DNA from: Lytechinus variegatus
Lineage: Eukaryota > Echinodermata > Echinoidea > Temnopleuroida > Toxopneustidae
Length of the DNA: 64,000 nucleotides
Direction: 5' to 3'
Assembly (NCBI RefSeq): GCF_018143015.1
Contig: NC_054740.1
Coordinates: 67,668,856 to 67,732,855, forward strand
A program made the position numbers and the translations under genes. The notes under the pieces were generated by a model. The model searched no databases and was not told the origin of the DNA. It worked only from the letters and a program-made list of their open reading frames with translations. This document shows, one piece after another, positions 12,701-23,410 of the stretch. Position 1 is the first letter of the stretch. Every line of letters starts with the position of its first letter.

Positions 12701-13017
12701 CCCCACTTGTCCCCCCCCCCTGTCCATGGTCATGTATCCCTATCTATAGCCCCCCCCATCATGAAACAAAATCAGTCAATGATTAAAGTTCTATTACATG
12801 TACCTCCATCTTTCCAGACGAGGTACGAAGAATATCCCATGGCTGCGTAGAGAGATATCCAGACAGGTGCAAAGGCCTTCTTAGGAGGGGTCCACCAGGG
12901 TTTCTTCAGGGTGTCATACCATGCCATCTTATCAGGTTTCTGGACCATGCTCGATGCAAATCCCCCAAGGTTGGGCAAGACAATGGCCCCAGCTATCCTC
13001 ATGTAGTCAGACATCAT
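6594..13017 (-). CDS. TSPO: Translocator protein (peripheral benzodiazepine receptor)
   Basis: TSPO is a five-helix protein of the outer mitochondrial membrane that binds cholesterol, porphyrins and benzodiazepine-type ligands. Coding exons are 13017-12804, 12092-11986 and 6767-6594; phases join exactly (G|GT, then phase 0), giving 164 residues against about 169 in vertebrates. Family signatures are plain: LKKPWWTPP near residue 37, [20 protein letters not shown] at 51-70, [18 protein letters not shown] near 90-106, and a cholesterol-recognition (CRAC) pattern V150..Y153.....R159 in the last helix. The start is the first of two Met codons (MMSDYM); the sequence just upstream in frame opens from an AG acceptor, so a non-coding 5' exon is expected. 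All splice sites are GT/AG. The last intron (5.2 kb) holds a large palindromic transposon. No defect is seen. Confidence 0.95.
6798..9476. mobile_element. 2.7-kb fold-back (palindromic) transposon in TSPO intron
   Basis: The left arm, 6798 to about 7660, is the inverted copy of about 8300-9476, starting TAGTCAGGCAGCA and ending TGCTGCCTGACTA. Arms are roughly 85-90 percent alike by eye, so the copy is old. The loop is about 7661-8299. The right arm is interrupted at about 8625-8900 by a tRNA-derived SINE, which the left arm lacks. The arms hold runs of GGTCAA / TTGACC words but no convincing protein. Target duplication is unclear (possibly TCT). The orientation of the family is unknown. Confidence 0.85.
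8625..8900 (+). mobile_element. tRNA-derived SINE
   Basis: A tRNA-like head at about 8640-8715 carries an A box (TGGCTCAGTTGG) and a B box (GAGTTCAAACC) for RNA polymerase III. It is followed by an unrelated body (TACCCTGTTTGGCG, AAAGGGATAGAGCC) and an AT-rich tail. The tRNA anticodon stem does not pair well and no tRNA-type 3' end is cleanly present, so it is a SINE, not a working tRNA gene. Comparison with the left palindrome arm brackets the insertion. Confidence 0.8.
9477..11385. other. Rest of TSPO last intron
   Basis: AT-rich intron with homopolymer C runs at 9527, 10687 and 10908. No exon or repeat boundary is seen. Confidence 0.5.
11406..11622 (-). other. Partial copy of TSPO exon 3 with an open tail
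   Basis: At 11622-11584 the first ~40 bases of TSPO exon 3, with its acceptor, are repeated (TGCAGGTTGTTTTAAAGGCG; real exon TGCAGGTGGTTTTGAAGGCG). In the same phase it reads [14 protein letters not shown] and stays open to a stop at about 11406. It could be a pseudo-exon or an alternative last exon giving a shortened protein. The copy lies about 470 bases past the real exon on the transcribed strand. Confidence 0.55.
11986..12092 (-). CDS. TSPO: TSPO middle coding exon
   Basis: Residues 72-107. It begins with the split Gly codon, then [20 protein letters not shown], and ends HKMGL before a GTAAGT donor. It carries helix 3 and the family motif around NWIWTP. Confidence 0.94.
12804..13017 (-). 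CDS. TSPO: TSPO first coding exon
   Basis: Residues 1-71 from [10 protein letters not shown] to YLVWKDG. It holds helices 1 and 2 and the PWWTPP loop. The donor is GTACAT after GATGGAG. The acceptor upstream of the Met is CACCAAACCAG. Confidence 0.94.
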
Positions 13018-13109
13018 AAGGGTTAGCTGGTTTGGTGAAATGAATAACTAGTTAGAAATCTGAATCAATCTTTATAATTAAAAATATAAAAAGGGATCTT
13101 TATTCCAGC

Positions 13110-13239
13110 CTCAAATTGTCAAGGACTGAATTGTCTACCAGTTGAGGTTGTGTGTGCTGCAGCCGTTGACACATTTGTGACAGGGGTCACCCAATGAATG
13201 GCATCCCCAGCAAAGTCTTTTTCTTCATCTAAAAAAAAC
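13110..13239 (-). other. Candidate exon upstream of TSPO, product unknown
   Basis: On the minus strand a TTTTTTTAG acceptor at about 13232 opens a frame reading EEKDFAGDAIHWVTPVTNVS, then TAAAHTTSTGRQFSP and a stop near 13124; an AATAAA follows near 13100. It could be the last exon of a small gene, a TSPO 5' UTR exon (a donor-like GGTAGAC lies at 13139) or chance. Its frame does not join the TSPO start exon. Confidence 0.25.
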
Positions 13240-13582
13240 AAACAAAAAATTCAGATTAAGAACAGATTAAGACATCACGGAAATGTCAAGATAACTTTTT
13301 CAACTTTGCCATGATAATCAACAATTTGATTGTGGGCAATAGGCATCAACAGAAAGACAATACACGAAAGAAAGTTCCCTCTATAAGATATCAGTCTTAC
13401 TTTTTACAACATTTATTTTTTGTCTTTGCTTAAATTACTGGGAAAAAATTACATTGATTTGATAATTCATGCCAAATGAGCATGTATTCTAAGGCAAAAT
13501 TGACACTTTTTTAAGTTTCCAGGGGAACAGCACCAAAAAACTCAGACAAATCGAGAATTATGCAGACATAGTCTTCTGTTTT

Positions 13583-13775
13583 TAGACAGCTGGCAGCCGT
13601 CTGTTTCGAGTTTTTTAACACATTGTTTAAAATATTATTTCTCCTCGTATACAGACGGGTAGACCAAAAGTTTCAGTCTCTGTATTTTGGTTATTCCGCC
13701 GAACTACGTTGACTCCACTCACCAATGCATAGACAGACTGAAGAGCTTGGAAGCCTGTACGTACAGCCAACGTAA
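13583..13775. mobile_element. Decayed TAGAC hairpin-ended element
   Basis: It begins TAGACAGCTGGCAGCCGTCT, the 5' end of the elements at 19959 and 58254. This is followed at 13667 by their 3' end hairpin in inverted order (TAGACCAAAAGTTTCAGTCT). The interior is missing, so this is a rearranged copy. Confidence 0.65.
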
Positions 13776-13946
13776 AGTGAACCAACGTTTTATAGGTCGC
13801 GATTTAAAACTTTTTTTTTAAAGTGAAATTTATAGTTTCATGGTTTCCATTATCAGGGAAATATAAGTAATTGCGTACCCTAGACCGAAGTTATTGATAA
13901 AAATCCTCTGGATGATCCAGAAACCTTTCATCTAGGACATTTTCAC

Positions 13947-13995
13947 CTGAGCTGACTGTTTTTCTCGCTAGTTGCCATCTTGAATGAGGTCATTA
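13947..13995 (-). promoter_or_regulatory. Candidate TSPO 5' exon / promoter-proximal site
   Basis: On the minus strand CAAGATGGCAAC, a YY1-like initiator motif common at animal promoters, is followed after 29 bases by a donor CAG|GTGAAA. The ATG in it would open a reading frame that meets a stop soon after joining the TSPO start exon, so this is a 5' UTR exon at most. Another candidate first exon ends at 15461 with AAAAT|GTAAGT. Confidence 0.35.
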
Positions 13996-14589
13996 TCGTT
14001 AATGTCTCGATATATCGAATGTTGTCTGCTACCTGTGATCGTAGCAGTTTAGCTCGCATGTGGAGCAGATCGCATTATAATTAATATCGAAAGCAATATC
14101 GATAACACATTCGCATATTGTTGATGCACCCTCCGTTCGTTTGTAATTTTGGCTGCTATTTTTGGGAGTGATTCTGGCGTCCGAGTCACAAGAAAACATC
14201 GGTAAACCGTTAAGTACCATTTATATAGACATTTTTTCTTGATTAGAAATTATAAATTGATATCTTGTAGTTGATAAATCCTTAGGCTTGGACTCGGAGT
14301 GTAAATTCGATGTAAAAAAAGCACATTGAAATCTGGACAGTCAATCGATAAAAGGGATCGGGAGGGCGTGATAACACATGCAATTGCGAGCTCACACTAA
14401 CATAACAGTAACACTCTACATGCTCTACCATCGGTGAATGGGGATGATAGTAAAATGTAAGAAATTGTTGGCCAAATCCACTTGTTCACTGCTACCACCC
14501 TGCCTGTGGGGAATCTACAGGTAGGACTATGTATACATGCCAATGTTGTAAAGAGCACACACTTTAAAAAATCATTAAAATATCACTTT

Positions 14590-14860
14590 CGTGGCCAAAA
14601 TTACTAATTTTCATACAGTTGCAATTTATTTTTTCATTAGTAACTTGGGAATAATTTTTGTATTCACCAGAGCACTCAAAAACTTGAATTTTGGGCATAT
14701 TTTTGTGTACGCCCTCTATTGGTGGAAAGTAATATGGCAAGAAAATTTTCATTTTTTGATCTCTATCTTTAATTAAGAAAAAAATGATTTAGAGAATCAA
14801 ATTTAAATAAGAGCCAAGTTGTATGAAAAATAGGTGTAATTGAAACTGTCAGTGTAAAAA
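14590..14860 (+). repeat. Dispersed repeat, copy 1
   Basis: It is shared with 43490-43800: CATACAGTTGCAATTTATTT, TTGGGAATAATTTTTG, TCACCAGAG, CTCAAAAACTTGAATTTT, CCCTCTATTGGT. It is non-coding, with no clear ends. A following AAACTGTCAGTGT / ACTGACAGTCACTG patch is also shared. Confidence 0.75.
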
Positions 14861-14861
14861 A

Positions 14862-15454
14862 AATCAAACATTTGCCCCAAGGAAAAAGAGAAAATAAGCC
14901 AAAAATTGCTACCCTTATTTTGCCACTCATGGAGATGTAAATGAGAACAAGATTATATCATAACCTTGTTCATTGAATAAGTGGCCAAATCGTCGATTTG
15001 TATACGCGCACTTGTGTGCAAAGTGAATGGAGGTGGAAATATTGAACCGTACGTGTGACTGAATAAAGCGTTGCCGTTGCTGTATGACGTGAACGGTGGT
15101 TCCCAATATCACGATAATGCCAAATTGTTGAATAAATCCCCACAAACGCAGAGCTACCAAGTCTCACGCATTATGCGTGAGACTCAAGCATTTTGGACTC
15201 TTGTTCATCCCCTCAAATCTCTGTCTCACGCAACTATCACAGCCCACTCCTAGTACCAATGAGGTCCAAACATTACATGTATGGACCTCATAGGCGACAT
15301 CAGTGCTAAAATTGGGTTAGAGATTTATGTGGATCTAAATTTATTGTAATTTCAACAAAAGTACTAGCTAAATTTGAGGCTTTTGTTGAAATTTTGCTTT
15401 AATGATACATTTATGCTTCAATAAGTAACAAAAAATTGAAAGAAATGAAGGGGA
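14862..15454. other. Upstream flank of TSPO
   Basis: It holds a perfect 23-bp hairpin GTCTCACGCATTATGCGTGA (from 15162) and a 30-bp segment CTAGTACCAATGAGGTCCAA (15250) that recurs at 24809. No exon is seen. Confidence 0.5.
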
Positions 15455-16851
15455 ACTTACATTTTGACGACTTTTTCCTGATTTTCTTGGCAGTTGTCCT
15501 TCACTTCTGACTCTCGATCGGACCTGATATGCAGATCACGTATACGCGTTCTCGTCAGGTGATCGGTCGGTTATTCTTTTTGCCAGATGTTGATAATTAT
15601 ATATTTCATAACGCAGCGTTCATCGCAAATTTAGCTGAAAGAGATTGAAGTTGAACAGCGCAAGCTTTAATTTATTCAGAAATAACGTTTGATTGCACAA
15701 GTTTCGCCTCGGACATTTAGGATCATTTGGTCCCATATTGGCGTAACTACGGGGGGGGGGGGGTGTCCCTACCACCGTCCACACCGGGCGTCCACAAGCC
15801 AGCAATTATCTTTTTTCTCTCTTTTTTTAACCAAAATGCTTCCCCCCAGAAAAAAAAGAACCAGGGTTAAAGAGAAAGACAATTATGATAGAGGAACACA
15901 AAATACTTTATTTTTCAGCTTTTAATGCATCGACTTATAATCAAATATTAAATGGGGCTCAGAACATTTTTTTAAAAAGTCATTTAATAAAAATATTCCG
16001 CTCTTCGGGATTTGAGCTTTCATGAAATATCAATCTTTTTCATGATTACCGAAAATACTTCAAATGTCCAAAAAAAAATTATCGGTGTATTAGCTGATAC
16101 CTTGCGCCCGCCTTAATTATTTTAATGTTGAGATACTTTGCTTTAATTTAATGAATTCCTAAAAGCATTAATTCTCAGATCATTTGTCGCAATCGAATGA
16201 TTCGATTGGTAAGCTAGTTGTATAATTATTATGATTCATGAATTGTTTAAAATGTGTCTCTCTATCAGTTTTGAATATTTAAAAAAATGTCAGCTCGTGC
16301 TTTTTGCTCGCAATATTTTGATTAGTAAGAAATTCTTGTGTATGCGAGTTTGATACATAAATAACTAGAGAGAGAGAGGGGGGGGGGTGTCCCTCAGCTA
16401 CTTGTCCTTGCTTATTCCATATTTTTTTATTATGCTCGTGTTGTGAGTATTTCAAAGTCTTTTCTTTTTCTCACCCTTTTTATTGTCTCGGAGCTTCCCT
16501 CTATTTCTTTGCTACGATGTATAGCCCATCTTACTTGTTTCATTTTTTTTATGTTCTCATTTCATTGAAAACATAATTATTAAACTGACGTAGAAGACTT
16601 TGCAACAAAATTTTGATATTGTTTTTTCTTGTTTGTTTGGCTTTCTTTTTTCTTCTCCTCAGTCCTTTTTCTAATTAGTTTCCCTTTCCTTATTTTATAT
16701 TATTTCATTTCATGAGGCATCCGCCAACTTATATACAACAACAAACGTTAGAGGCGGATATCCAGTACTACGGGGGCGTGGTGGTGTGCCCTCTAAAAAG
16801 AGGAAAATAGGAAGGAAAAAAAGCAGGAAGGAGAAAAAATAAGAAAAAAAG

Positions 16852-17012
16852 ACGATGATGGCAATGATGATAATGATGATGAAAATTATCTTGGTGAAGA
16901 TGATAGTGGTGGTGATGGTGGCGGTGATGATGATGATGATGATGATAATAATTATGGTGGTAGTGGTGATAAAGATGAGAATGAAGTTGGTGACGATGAT
17001 ATGATGATGATG
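16852..17012. repeat. GAT/GGT trinucleotide repeat tract
   Basis: About 160 bases of imperfect GATGAT and GGTGGT repeats. The long Ile-rich open frame on the minus strand across it is a by-product. Confidence 0.9.
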
Positions 17013-17337
17013 TAATTTTGTCTTTAAAAAATAATAGTGCAAAGGCGAAATCATTTAAAGTTTATGAAAATAGCAGAAAAAACAATTTGAAAAATTGTAC
17101 GTATGCATATGGAAAATCCATCCCCCACCAAAAAAGAAAAAAAGTGAGATTTTGTTTTGTTATTTGTGACGGCGTAGGCCTATGCGAGCAGCTGTGTGAT
17201 ATAATTATGGTAAAAAAGTAAATGAAATGCCAAGAAATACATGATAATGACTTTTATTGTACATTCAGTATATCAGTAGATAAATTCATACTCGTTCCAA
17301 AAAAGAAGAAAGTGGGTGTATTATGGACCATTAAAAA

Positions 17338-17390
17338 TGGGCAGTTGCTCTATATATTATATTACATAGAATATATAGAGCAACTGCTCG
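17338..17390. repeat. Hairpin, 20-bp stem
   Basis: GCAGTTGCTCTATATATT is followed by its inverse AATATATAGAGCAACTGC with a short loop. The function is unknown. Confidence 0.8.
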
Positions 17391-19958
17391 TGTGTAGCGG
17401 TAAGTTATTCACCTGATCTACATAATTCATGCGGCGCACGGCGCGTGCGCAATGTTTAATAATTATTGCTGTGAATACAATGAATGTCATCAAAAACATA
17501 ATAACACAGATCAAATAGTGCCAGCTCGACGCGCAAAATGAGAAAAAAATATATATTTTCTGCCCTGATAATTTGATAACCCTAACCTAACCCAATTTCT
17601 AAGTATTTTTATCATAAACAGGATAACTATATACAATGATTGAAATTAACTTTATATTCTTTTGCGAACAAAATGAATATGAAAGACAGCTTTTTGATAA
17701 AGAACACAGTTTTAGAGCGTTAGAGCGCGATTTATACCTACAACCGCTAACATAGGCGGATCCAGGGGGGCCGAGGGGCCCGGGCCCCCCTATTGGCGGA
17801 GCAAAAAAAGAAAGGAAAAAAGAAAAGGAAGGGAAAAGAGAGGAAAAAAGAAGAAAGGCAAACATAAGAGGAGGAACATGATTAAATGAAATAACATTAG
17901 GGGAAGACTCTGAAAATAATTTTTTTTTAAATCTATTTGTTAGGATAAAAAATTTTCGCTCGCGCTTCGCGCCTTATTGTCTTTTAGGGTATTTGCATAT
18001 CTTGCTCAATATGGAGCTTGAAAAATCAAACTTTAAAGTCATTATACAAAACATATTTCAGCTGGGAAATTGAACTTTTATTATTTTGTTTCATTTACAA
18101 ATTGATTTTTAAAAAGTGCTCTGTAAAAATGTCTGTGTTATCATCTGAACATTATCATTTTCTGCTTGCGCTGCGCGCTCGCAAAATTTGAATTTTCAGG
18201 TACGTATTATTTTCCTGTATTCCATAAAGTTCTCAAAAAGTTCCCTATTCAGGTCAGATTGTTAAAACGTATCAGCTAGCGCCGCACGCTATAGCATTTG
18301 GATTAGTCGGTTATGTATATCCCAATATTAATTCTAAATCAAACTAATTTGATGACAGTTTATCAAAAAAATCGACTCGCGATTTCTGCTCGCATTGATA
18401 TTATAATGCCTCTTATGCATAATTACAAAGTGCTTTAAATGTCCAGTTTTCAGGCCATAAAATTAACACATTTCGCGCTCCCATGCGAGAGAAATAGGAA
18501 GATGGTCATCATTTTCATATGATGACATAATGCCCTCATAGCATGTTCCGGTCCTATGTAAAAACTCAAAGTAATAAAAATAAAATACATCAGCTCTTTT
18601 TTAACTGTGATCCATCACAATTCACAATTTTCCCACAAAGTGTTTGCATTACAGAGCTTAAATTCACCCTTTGTAATATCATATATTTTTAGCTCGCGCT
18701 TTGCGCTCTCTTTATTGATTTTCATGATAAGAAAGTTACTTAGAATACCCAAATTCTAGGTCGAAATCTAAAACACACGTTAATTCAGATACGCAGATTG
18801 TTCTCTATTTAAATCATTATCCATGCAGTTTCAGATCACAATATCAAAAAGTGTCTGCTCGCGGATAAATAACTTATCCTTTTCATGATAAAACATGAAT
18901 AGTGCGTCCAGAATCTTTCCCCCATAATTTTGTTTACCCATCACATTTCTCCTATTTTCTCCTCCCTTTTATTTTCCATTAATTTTTCTTTCGTTCACTT
19001 TTTTTCTGTCCTCTTTTCCCATAATTTATTTTACCCATCACATTTCTCCCTATTTACTCTTCCCTTTTATTTTCCATTAATTTTTCTTTCGTTCACTTTT
19101 TTTCTGTCGCCTTTTCCCATCTAAGTTCTATTTTTTTTCTCGTCTCACCGCTTTTCCTCATCCCCAGCCCTCGATCGACGCCCGTGCAGATTCGCAAACA
19201 ATCACTTGCAAGGGCGGAAATCTCTCCCCAAAGGTAGGGGGACCAGGGGCTGGAAAATTTGACAAGAAAAAAACAAACAAAAAAAGAAGGTTTATCACCC
19301 TCTAAAGAAGGTCATCTTGACCAAAAGAAATTTGACAAGCAAACAAGCAAAAAAAGGGGGCATGCCAAAAGTAAGATCGTCTCTTCCAAAATACATTTCG
19401 AATTTGAACGAAATGACCAAAAATAGTAGGGGGACATTTCATAATGTGCCCCCTACTATTTTGGGTGAGGGGACATGTCCCCCGGCCCTGGGGTTTGCGC
19501 CCATGTGGGTGGGGGTGTTGCGCCTCCCTATCGGGATCATATCACAGCGAGTATACACTCTTCCATATTGGAAGAGTGTTTACTCGCTGAGATTTCGATC
19601 TCACACATAATTTTATAAAAAAATAGAACAGCTACGCCTTGAACACAGGCCAAAATGCCTAACGATTTCTCCGCGGCATTAACAACTCTCGTAAAGGGCG
19701 CTCCATTTATAAATAAAGTTGCATGAACAGCTCTCTATGGCGACAAAATTTAACGCGGAATTGTAGCCAACATCGTGGGAAATTGGCAGAAAATTCAAGA
19801 AGAGAACCGGTGAGTACCGATTTAACAGTATTCATGTATTAATTAATATTTATTTAATCATAAGAATAATTTTTTTTTACGGAAAGAAAGCTTAGTTCTA
19901 AGCTAGGGCGGCCCAAATGCGAGTGAGTGGAGTCCCAGTTTCCTAACACGGGTAAGTA

Positions 19959-20831
19959 TAGACAGCTGGCAGCCGTCTGTTTCGAGGAGTTTTTTAACAT
20001 TTTTTATTTTTTTAATTTCTCCTCGTCGACAGACGGCTCGCTAGCGTGTCCCCGCCATTAGGGGAGGTACAATGCAAAATCCCCCCGGCGGGGCTCATCG
20101 ATTTTTATCTTAATGAAAAAGATATATATAAAAAGAAGCTTACCAAAATGTAGCTTGTTATTTCCTCTAGACATTAAGTGGCATCAAAGTGGTAAAACAT
20201 CAATTCGAAAGGAACAAAAACAGTGACTTTCCTCGGCTGTCGTGTAGCTCCCCATTCACTCGTTCCTCCGAAGTCGATAATGTACACAAACATATGAGGT
20301 GAGATGAACTTCCGGGTCAACTGCTTATCGAAACCGTTGGCCAATCAGATCATCTCTTTTACGTCAGGCTTATGAATATTAATATTCTTTTCCTTTCAAC
20401 GTTTGCTCGCGCTCGCCAAGCAAGCTGATAAAACTTCAACATCCGGGCACTGTATATGTGTGACGTAAAGGTCATGGGGCGGAGTCTAACTTTCGCCGGC
20501 CACTTTTCATGAATAATTCATTACCAAGATGGCTGCCCACTCTCTCCGAGTCGCAAGTGTCAACTTTTAGAGACAATCCTCTGAATGCCAGTTTCAAAGC
20601 GGGAATTTAGGGTAAGAAACTGTCGTTACTTAAACATTATCACCTAAAGGTGCATATGAATGCACTGTTTGTGTAAAATATCACGGGATTGAGGAGAAAA
20701 ACAAGAAATTAGCCGTGGCCATTGAGCCCCCGTACAGACGACGGTTAAACTTCGGTCTATGTATTTGGTGAGTGAAGCCAACGAAGTTCAGCTGAACAAC
20801 CAACATAACAGAGACCGAAGCTTTTGGTCTA
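19959..20831. mobile_element. TAGAC hairpin-ended transposon, long copy (873 bp)
   Basis: It starts TAGACAGCTGGCAGCCGTCT and ends GAAGCTTTTGGTCTA, flanked by a perfect 9-bp direct repeat GGGTAAGTA (19950-19958, 20832-20840). Each end is itself a hairpin: 5' CAGCCGTCTG...CAGACGGCT, 3' CGGTCT...AGACCGAAG. The ends and inner flanks match the 444-bp copy at 58254-58697, but about 385 bp (roughly 20305-20690) are extra. No protein is encoded. The 9-bp target duplication fits Mutator-like elements, but the very short inverted end (TAGAC) is not typical. Confidence 0.85.
20305..20690 (+). promoter_or_regulatory. Promoter-like interior of the hairpin-ended element
   Basis: This segment, absent from the short sister copy, contains a CCAAT box (GGCCAATCAG, 20340), a CRE-like TGACGTAAAG (20461), a GC box GGGGCGGAG (20477), a YY1-like AAGATGGCTGCC (20526) and a donor-like AGG|GTAAG (20611). 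The grouping resembles an animal core promoter and first exon. It may be a captured host promoter or the element's own. Its activity is unknown. Confidence 0.4.
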
Positions 20832-20840
20832 GGGTAAGTA

Positions 20841-21725
20841 TTGCGGAGTCGCCTAGAGTGATCACAGCCTATCCCCATATACATTGTACACAATGTCTGT
20901 GATCTCACTCAGAGTCAGATTCACAGAAAATCTCACGCATGTACGCATAGATGGTCTTTGAACTTGGCATCTCTGCAAACGACGGTTATTCCCGTCTATG
21001 CCATACTATGCGACGGGTTGTGCTGTGGAGTGTGGGACTGTCGCTTCCGCGTCGGAGCACGCGTCCCTGCCCTGGGACACTACCATACCGGTAGTTACAG
21101 TAGTACCGTACCGTAATTTAGTCGGACGCCGTGCCCGGTCCCAGGCCAGGGCAGGGCCAGGCCAGGTCCAGACCCGAGACAGTCACAGTGCAGTAAAAAT
21201 CGGGCGATGCGAATATTAGTCCCAAAAAGGGCTTACAAAGTGCAAGCTCGAGATGGTTAATGGAATGTAGGCAGACCGGAATGCATATTTTTTAAATAAG
21301 CTTTATACAATAAATAAATAATGAATAAATACGACTCACATTACAAAATTTGGAGACAAGTCAGAGAGTCGTTGCCTTGCCGGTGGACTTGGAAAATTGT
21401 GTAATGATTGAATGATGACGTCAGAAGGATCACACATCACGTGACATGCTATCATCACCCACGTGACCAACCCACGTGTATATTGTTTACATCAATGTAA
21501 AACTAAGTCCCTTTCACTTCAGCTCCTGCATTATTATTGCCACTGAGAGATGAGATCTGGGATGGCCTAATACTAGTGAGGATGGATGCATGGATGACCA
21601 CCTGAAGTTTCTTATTCACTTTGAGTTGATCTTGACTGTGTCAGCTTGTGTTTGTAACTTGTAAGTTTGAAAATAAAGTAGGAGGACATGTAAAATCCTA
21701 ACCCAGGCAGTTAAGACTAAGTCTA
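20841..21725. other. Intergenic, GC-rich island at 21000-21230
   Basis: Locally CpG- and G/C-rich (GTCCCAGGCCAGGGCAGGGC near 21145), with CACGTG-type E boxes at about 21440-21480. An open frame at 20998-21219 has no recognisable product. It might be an unassigned promoter for TDP2 or another gene. Confidence 0.4.
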
Positions 21726-22140
21726 AGGCGCACGGCCAATATTGGAGACTGTCTCCAATGTGGGAGATTATCTCCAATATCAGACTAGACTTTTGTAAAG
21801 AATTTGGGTATCCAATTTCAATATCAGAGACAGTCTCTAGTTTTGGAGACCAATTTCCTTTGTTTACATTTGCGGCAAAACCTTGGCGGCAAATAAAAAT
21901 GTGATAAGCAGATTCCTCATGAAAAATTACCCCTTTTCACCGTCTACTTTAAAAATTCACCGTCTACTTTTGTTTTGATAAGGATTTTTGTTGTCGATCA
22001 CACACAAAACAAATGGGCTTCTGACCTCAGTGAGACAAAATTTTGGGTGGAAAAATCATGCTTTTGTTGGTGTTTCTTTTGACCTTTTGCAAAGCAAATC
22101 TCCCATATGGGAGATTGTCTCCCATATTGGCCGTGCGCCT
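21726..22140. mobile_element. 415-bp MITE with AGGCGCACGGCC ends
   Basis: The ends AGGCGCACGGCCAATATTGG and CCATATTGGCCGTGCGCCT are inverted copies. Inside each end are further GGAGACTGTCTCC-type palindromes. Non-coding. A CTA on both sides may be the target duplication. Confidence 0.8.
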
Positions 22141-22725
22141 CTACTGCCAGGGATCGAACCATGAATGAAGCGGGCCGGAGCCCGGGGGCCTGTTAGTGTT
22201 GCATGAAAGGGTCTCTACGTAAGAACGAGATATTGCTCAACTGTTTCACAAAGCCGATTTGGGCGATACGAAGAATGGTCCTTGGAAAGACACCTCCAGA
22301 CATGTCCTACGTAGGCATGATCTTCTTTGCACACTGCCCACCACCATCAACATTGAGAGAAAATGCATCTATGGCAAGCCACACTGACATATCACCTTTA
22401 AACATACTTTTTTAGGGGGTTGATAATGCATTTTATCTGGGCTGGGATGGCGCCAAGTTATTTTTTATATGGGGGCTCGTTGTTGTCATCAATTACTGGT
22501 AGACAAGACGACCAAAAACGTATGTCATTTTAACTTCTCGGGGGGTAGGCCCAAATATTTGTTAAAATATGTTTTCTTTTATTCTCCCTACTCCTATCCC
22601 CACCCCTTTTCCATTAAAAAAATAACCTATCTCTCTAACCCCTAATGCTTTCTCATTATAGATAATTAAACAACATGAAAACAAATTTCTTTAAAAGAAA
22701 TCATGGAAGGAAAAAAACATGTTTA
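22141..22725. other. Intergenic DNA with a repeat fragment
   Basis: The stretch GGGGCCTGTTAGTGTTGCAT near 22185 resembles the inverted segment at about 24700-24760 (GGGGCCTGTTGCATGAC read on the minus strand). These are likely decayed MITE ends. No gene. Confidence 0.4.
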
Positions 22726-23410
22726 TGTAGGACTGTTATTTGACAAATGATTTCCTTTAACAGTTTAGTTATTTACAGTTCAAGCTTTGGTATTTAGTTC
22801 AGCTTTGTTTAAATTCTCCATGCTTCTGTTGTCATCCATTTAGTAACATTTGACTTTCAACCTGCTTCTCCTGTCATTCCTTTCCTATTCAGATGTGTTC
22901 ATTCATTACATTCTCACATCTGATTCTTTTGTTCAACATTCTTATTATGTAATCATCACAACATCTTATTCATCTCCATCCTCTATCTCTTATTGGTTAT
23001 TTTTATGAATTGGACTTTTCCACTTTCAGTTGGCTTCTCCATTCTCTTTATTCTCATTGGTTGATTTTGTGTAATTTGAATATATGCTAATTTTGTATGA
23101 GTTTTACTGAGGCAAGGAAGCCCAGCAAATATAGCAGTGTACAACCAGACTCCTTCGGTTTAAGTTCTCTTCATTTTGCGTCTCAGTTTTACTTATCCTC
23201 CTTCAGTTTCATGATTTAGAACTTCATTTATTTTCAACTCCAAACATATAATTTTCTTCAACCCTACAACTGGTGGCAGCGGTGGATGACAACTAAATGG
23301 ATGACAACAGAAGCATGGAGAATTTAAACAAAGCTGAACTAAATACCAAAGCTTGAACTGTAAATAACTAAACTGTTAAAGGAAATCAATTGTCAAATAA
23401 CAGTCCTACA
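22726..23410 (+). mobile_element. LTR retrotransposon remnant with inverted LTR stub
   Basis: Fossil. An LTR-like segment of about 543 bp (22726-23268, TGTAGG...CCTACA) is followed by a primer-binding-site-like TGGTGGCAGCGGTGG (23271-23285). Then comes a 118-bp exact inverse of the LTR's first part (23293-23410), ending at the LTR edge. TTTA flanks the whole unit on both sides. No internal genes remain. The arms are almost identical, suggesting a fairly young event. The family is uncertain, probably Gypsy- or BEL-like. Confidence 0.65.

Larger units (their letters stand above)
15738..19540. mobile_element. Decayed hAT-type transposon fragments
   Basis: Starts of G-run hAT ends occur at 15740 (TTGGCGTAACTACGGGGG), 16752 (GGCGGATATCCAGTACTACG) and 17752 (CATAGGCGGATCCAGGGGGG); a likely right end is at 19165 (CGATCGACGCCCGTG). 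Worn copies of the internal motif GCTCGCGCTTCGCGCTCGCA lie at about 16290, 17958, 18168, 18690 and 18852. No transposase frame is readable and no target-duplication pair could be assigned, so these are several old, broken, overlapping insertions. Two hairpins lie at about 19418-19466 (GTAGGGGGACAT / ATGTGCCCCCTAC) and 19548-19590 (AGCGAGTATACACTCTTCC and its inverse). Confidence 0.6.

Noticed and set aside
16710-17054. 114-codon Ile/Thr/Phe-rich frame on the minus strand
   Set aside because: A translation of the GAT/GGT repeat tract.
20526-20611. First exon of TDP2 (AAGATGGCTGCC and a GTAAGA donor)
   Set aside because: It lies inside a transposon with intact 9-bp target duplications, and its coding phase does not fit the TDP2 exon; kept only as a promoter-like segment.
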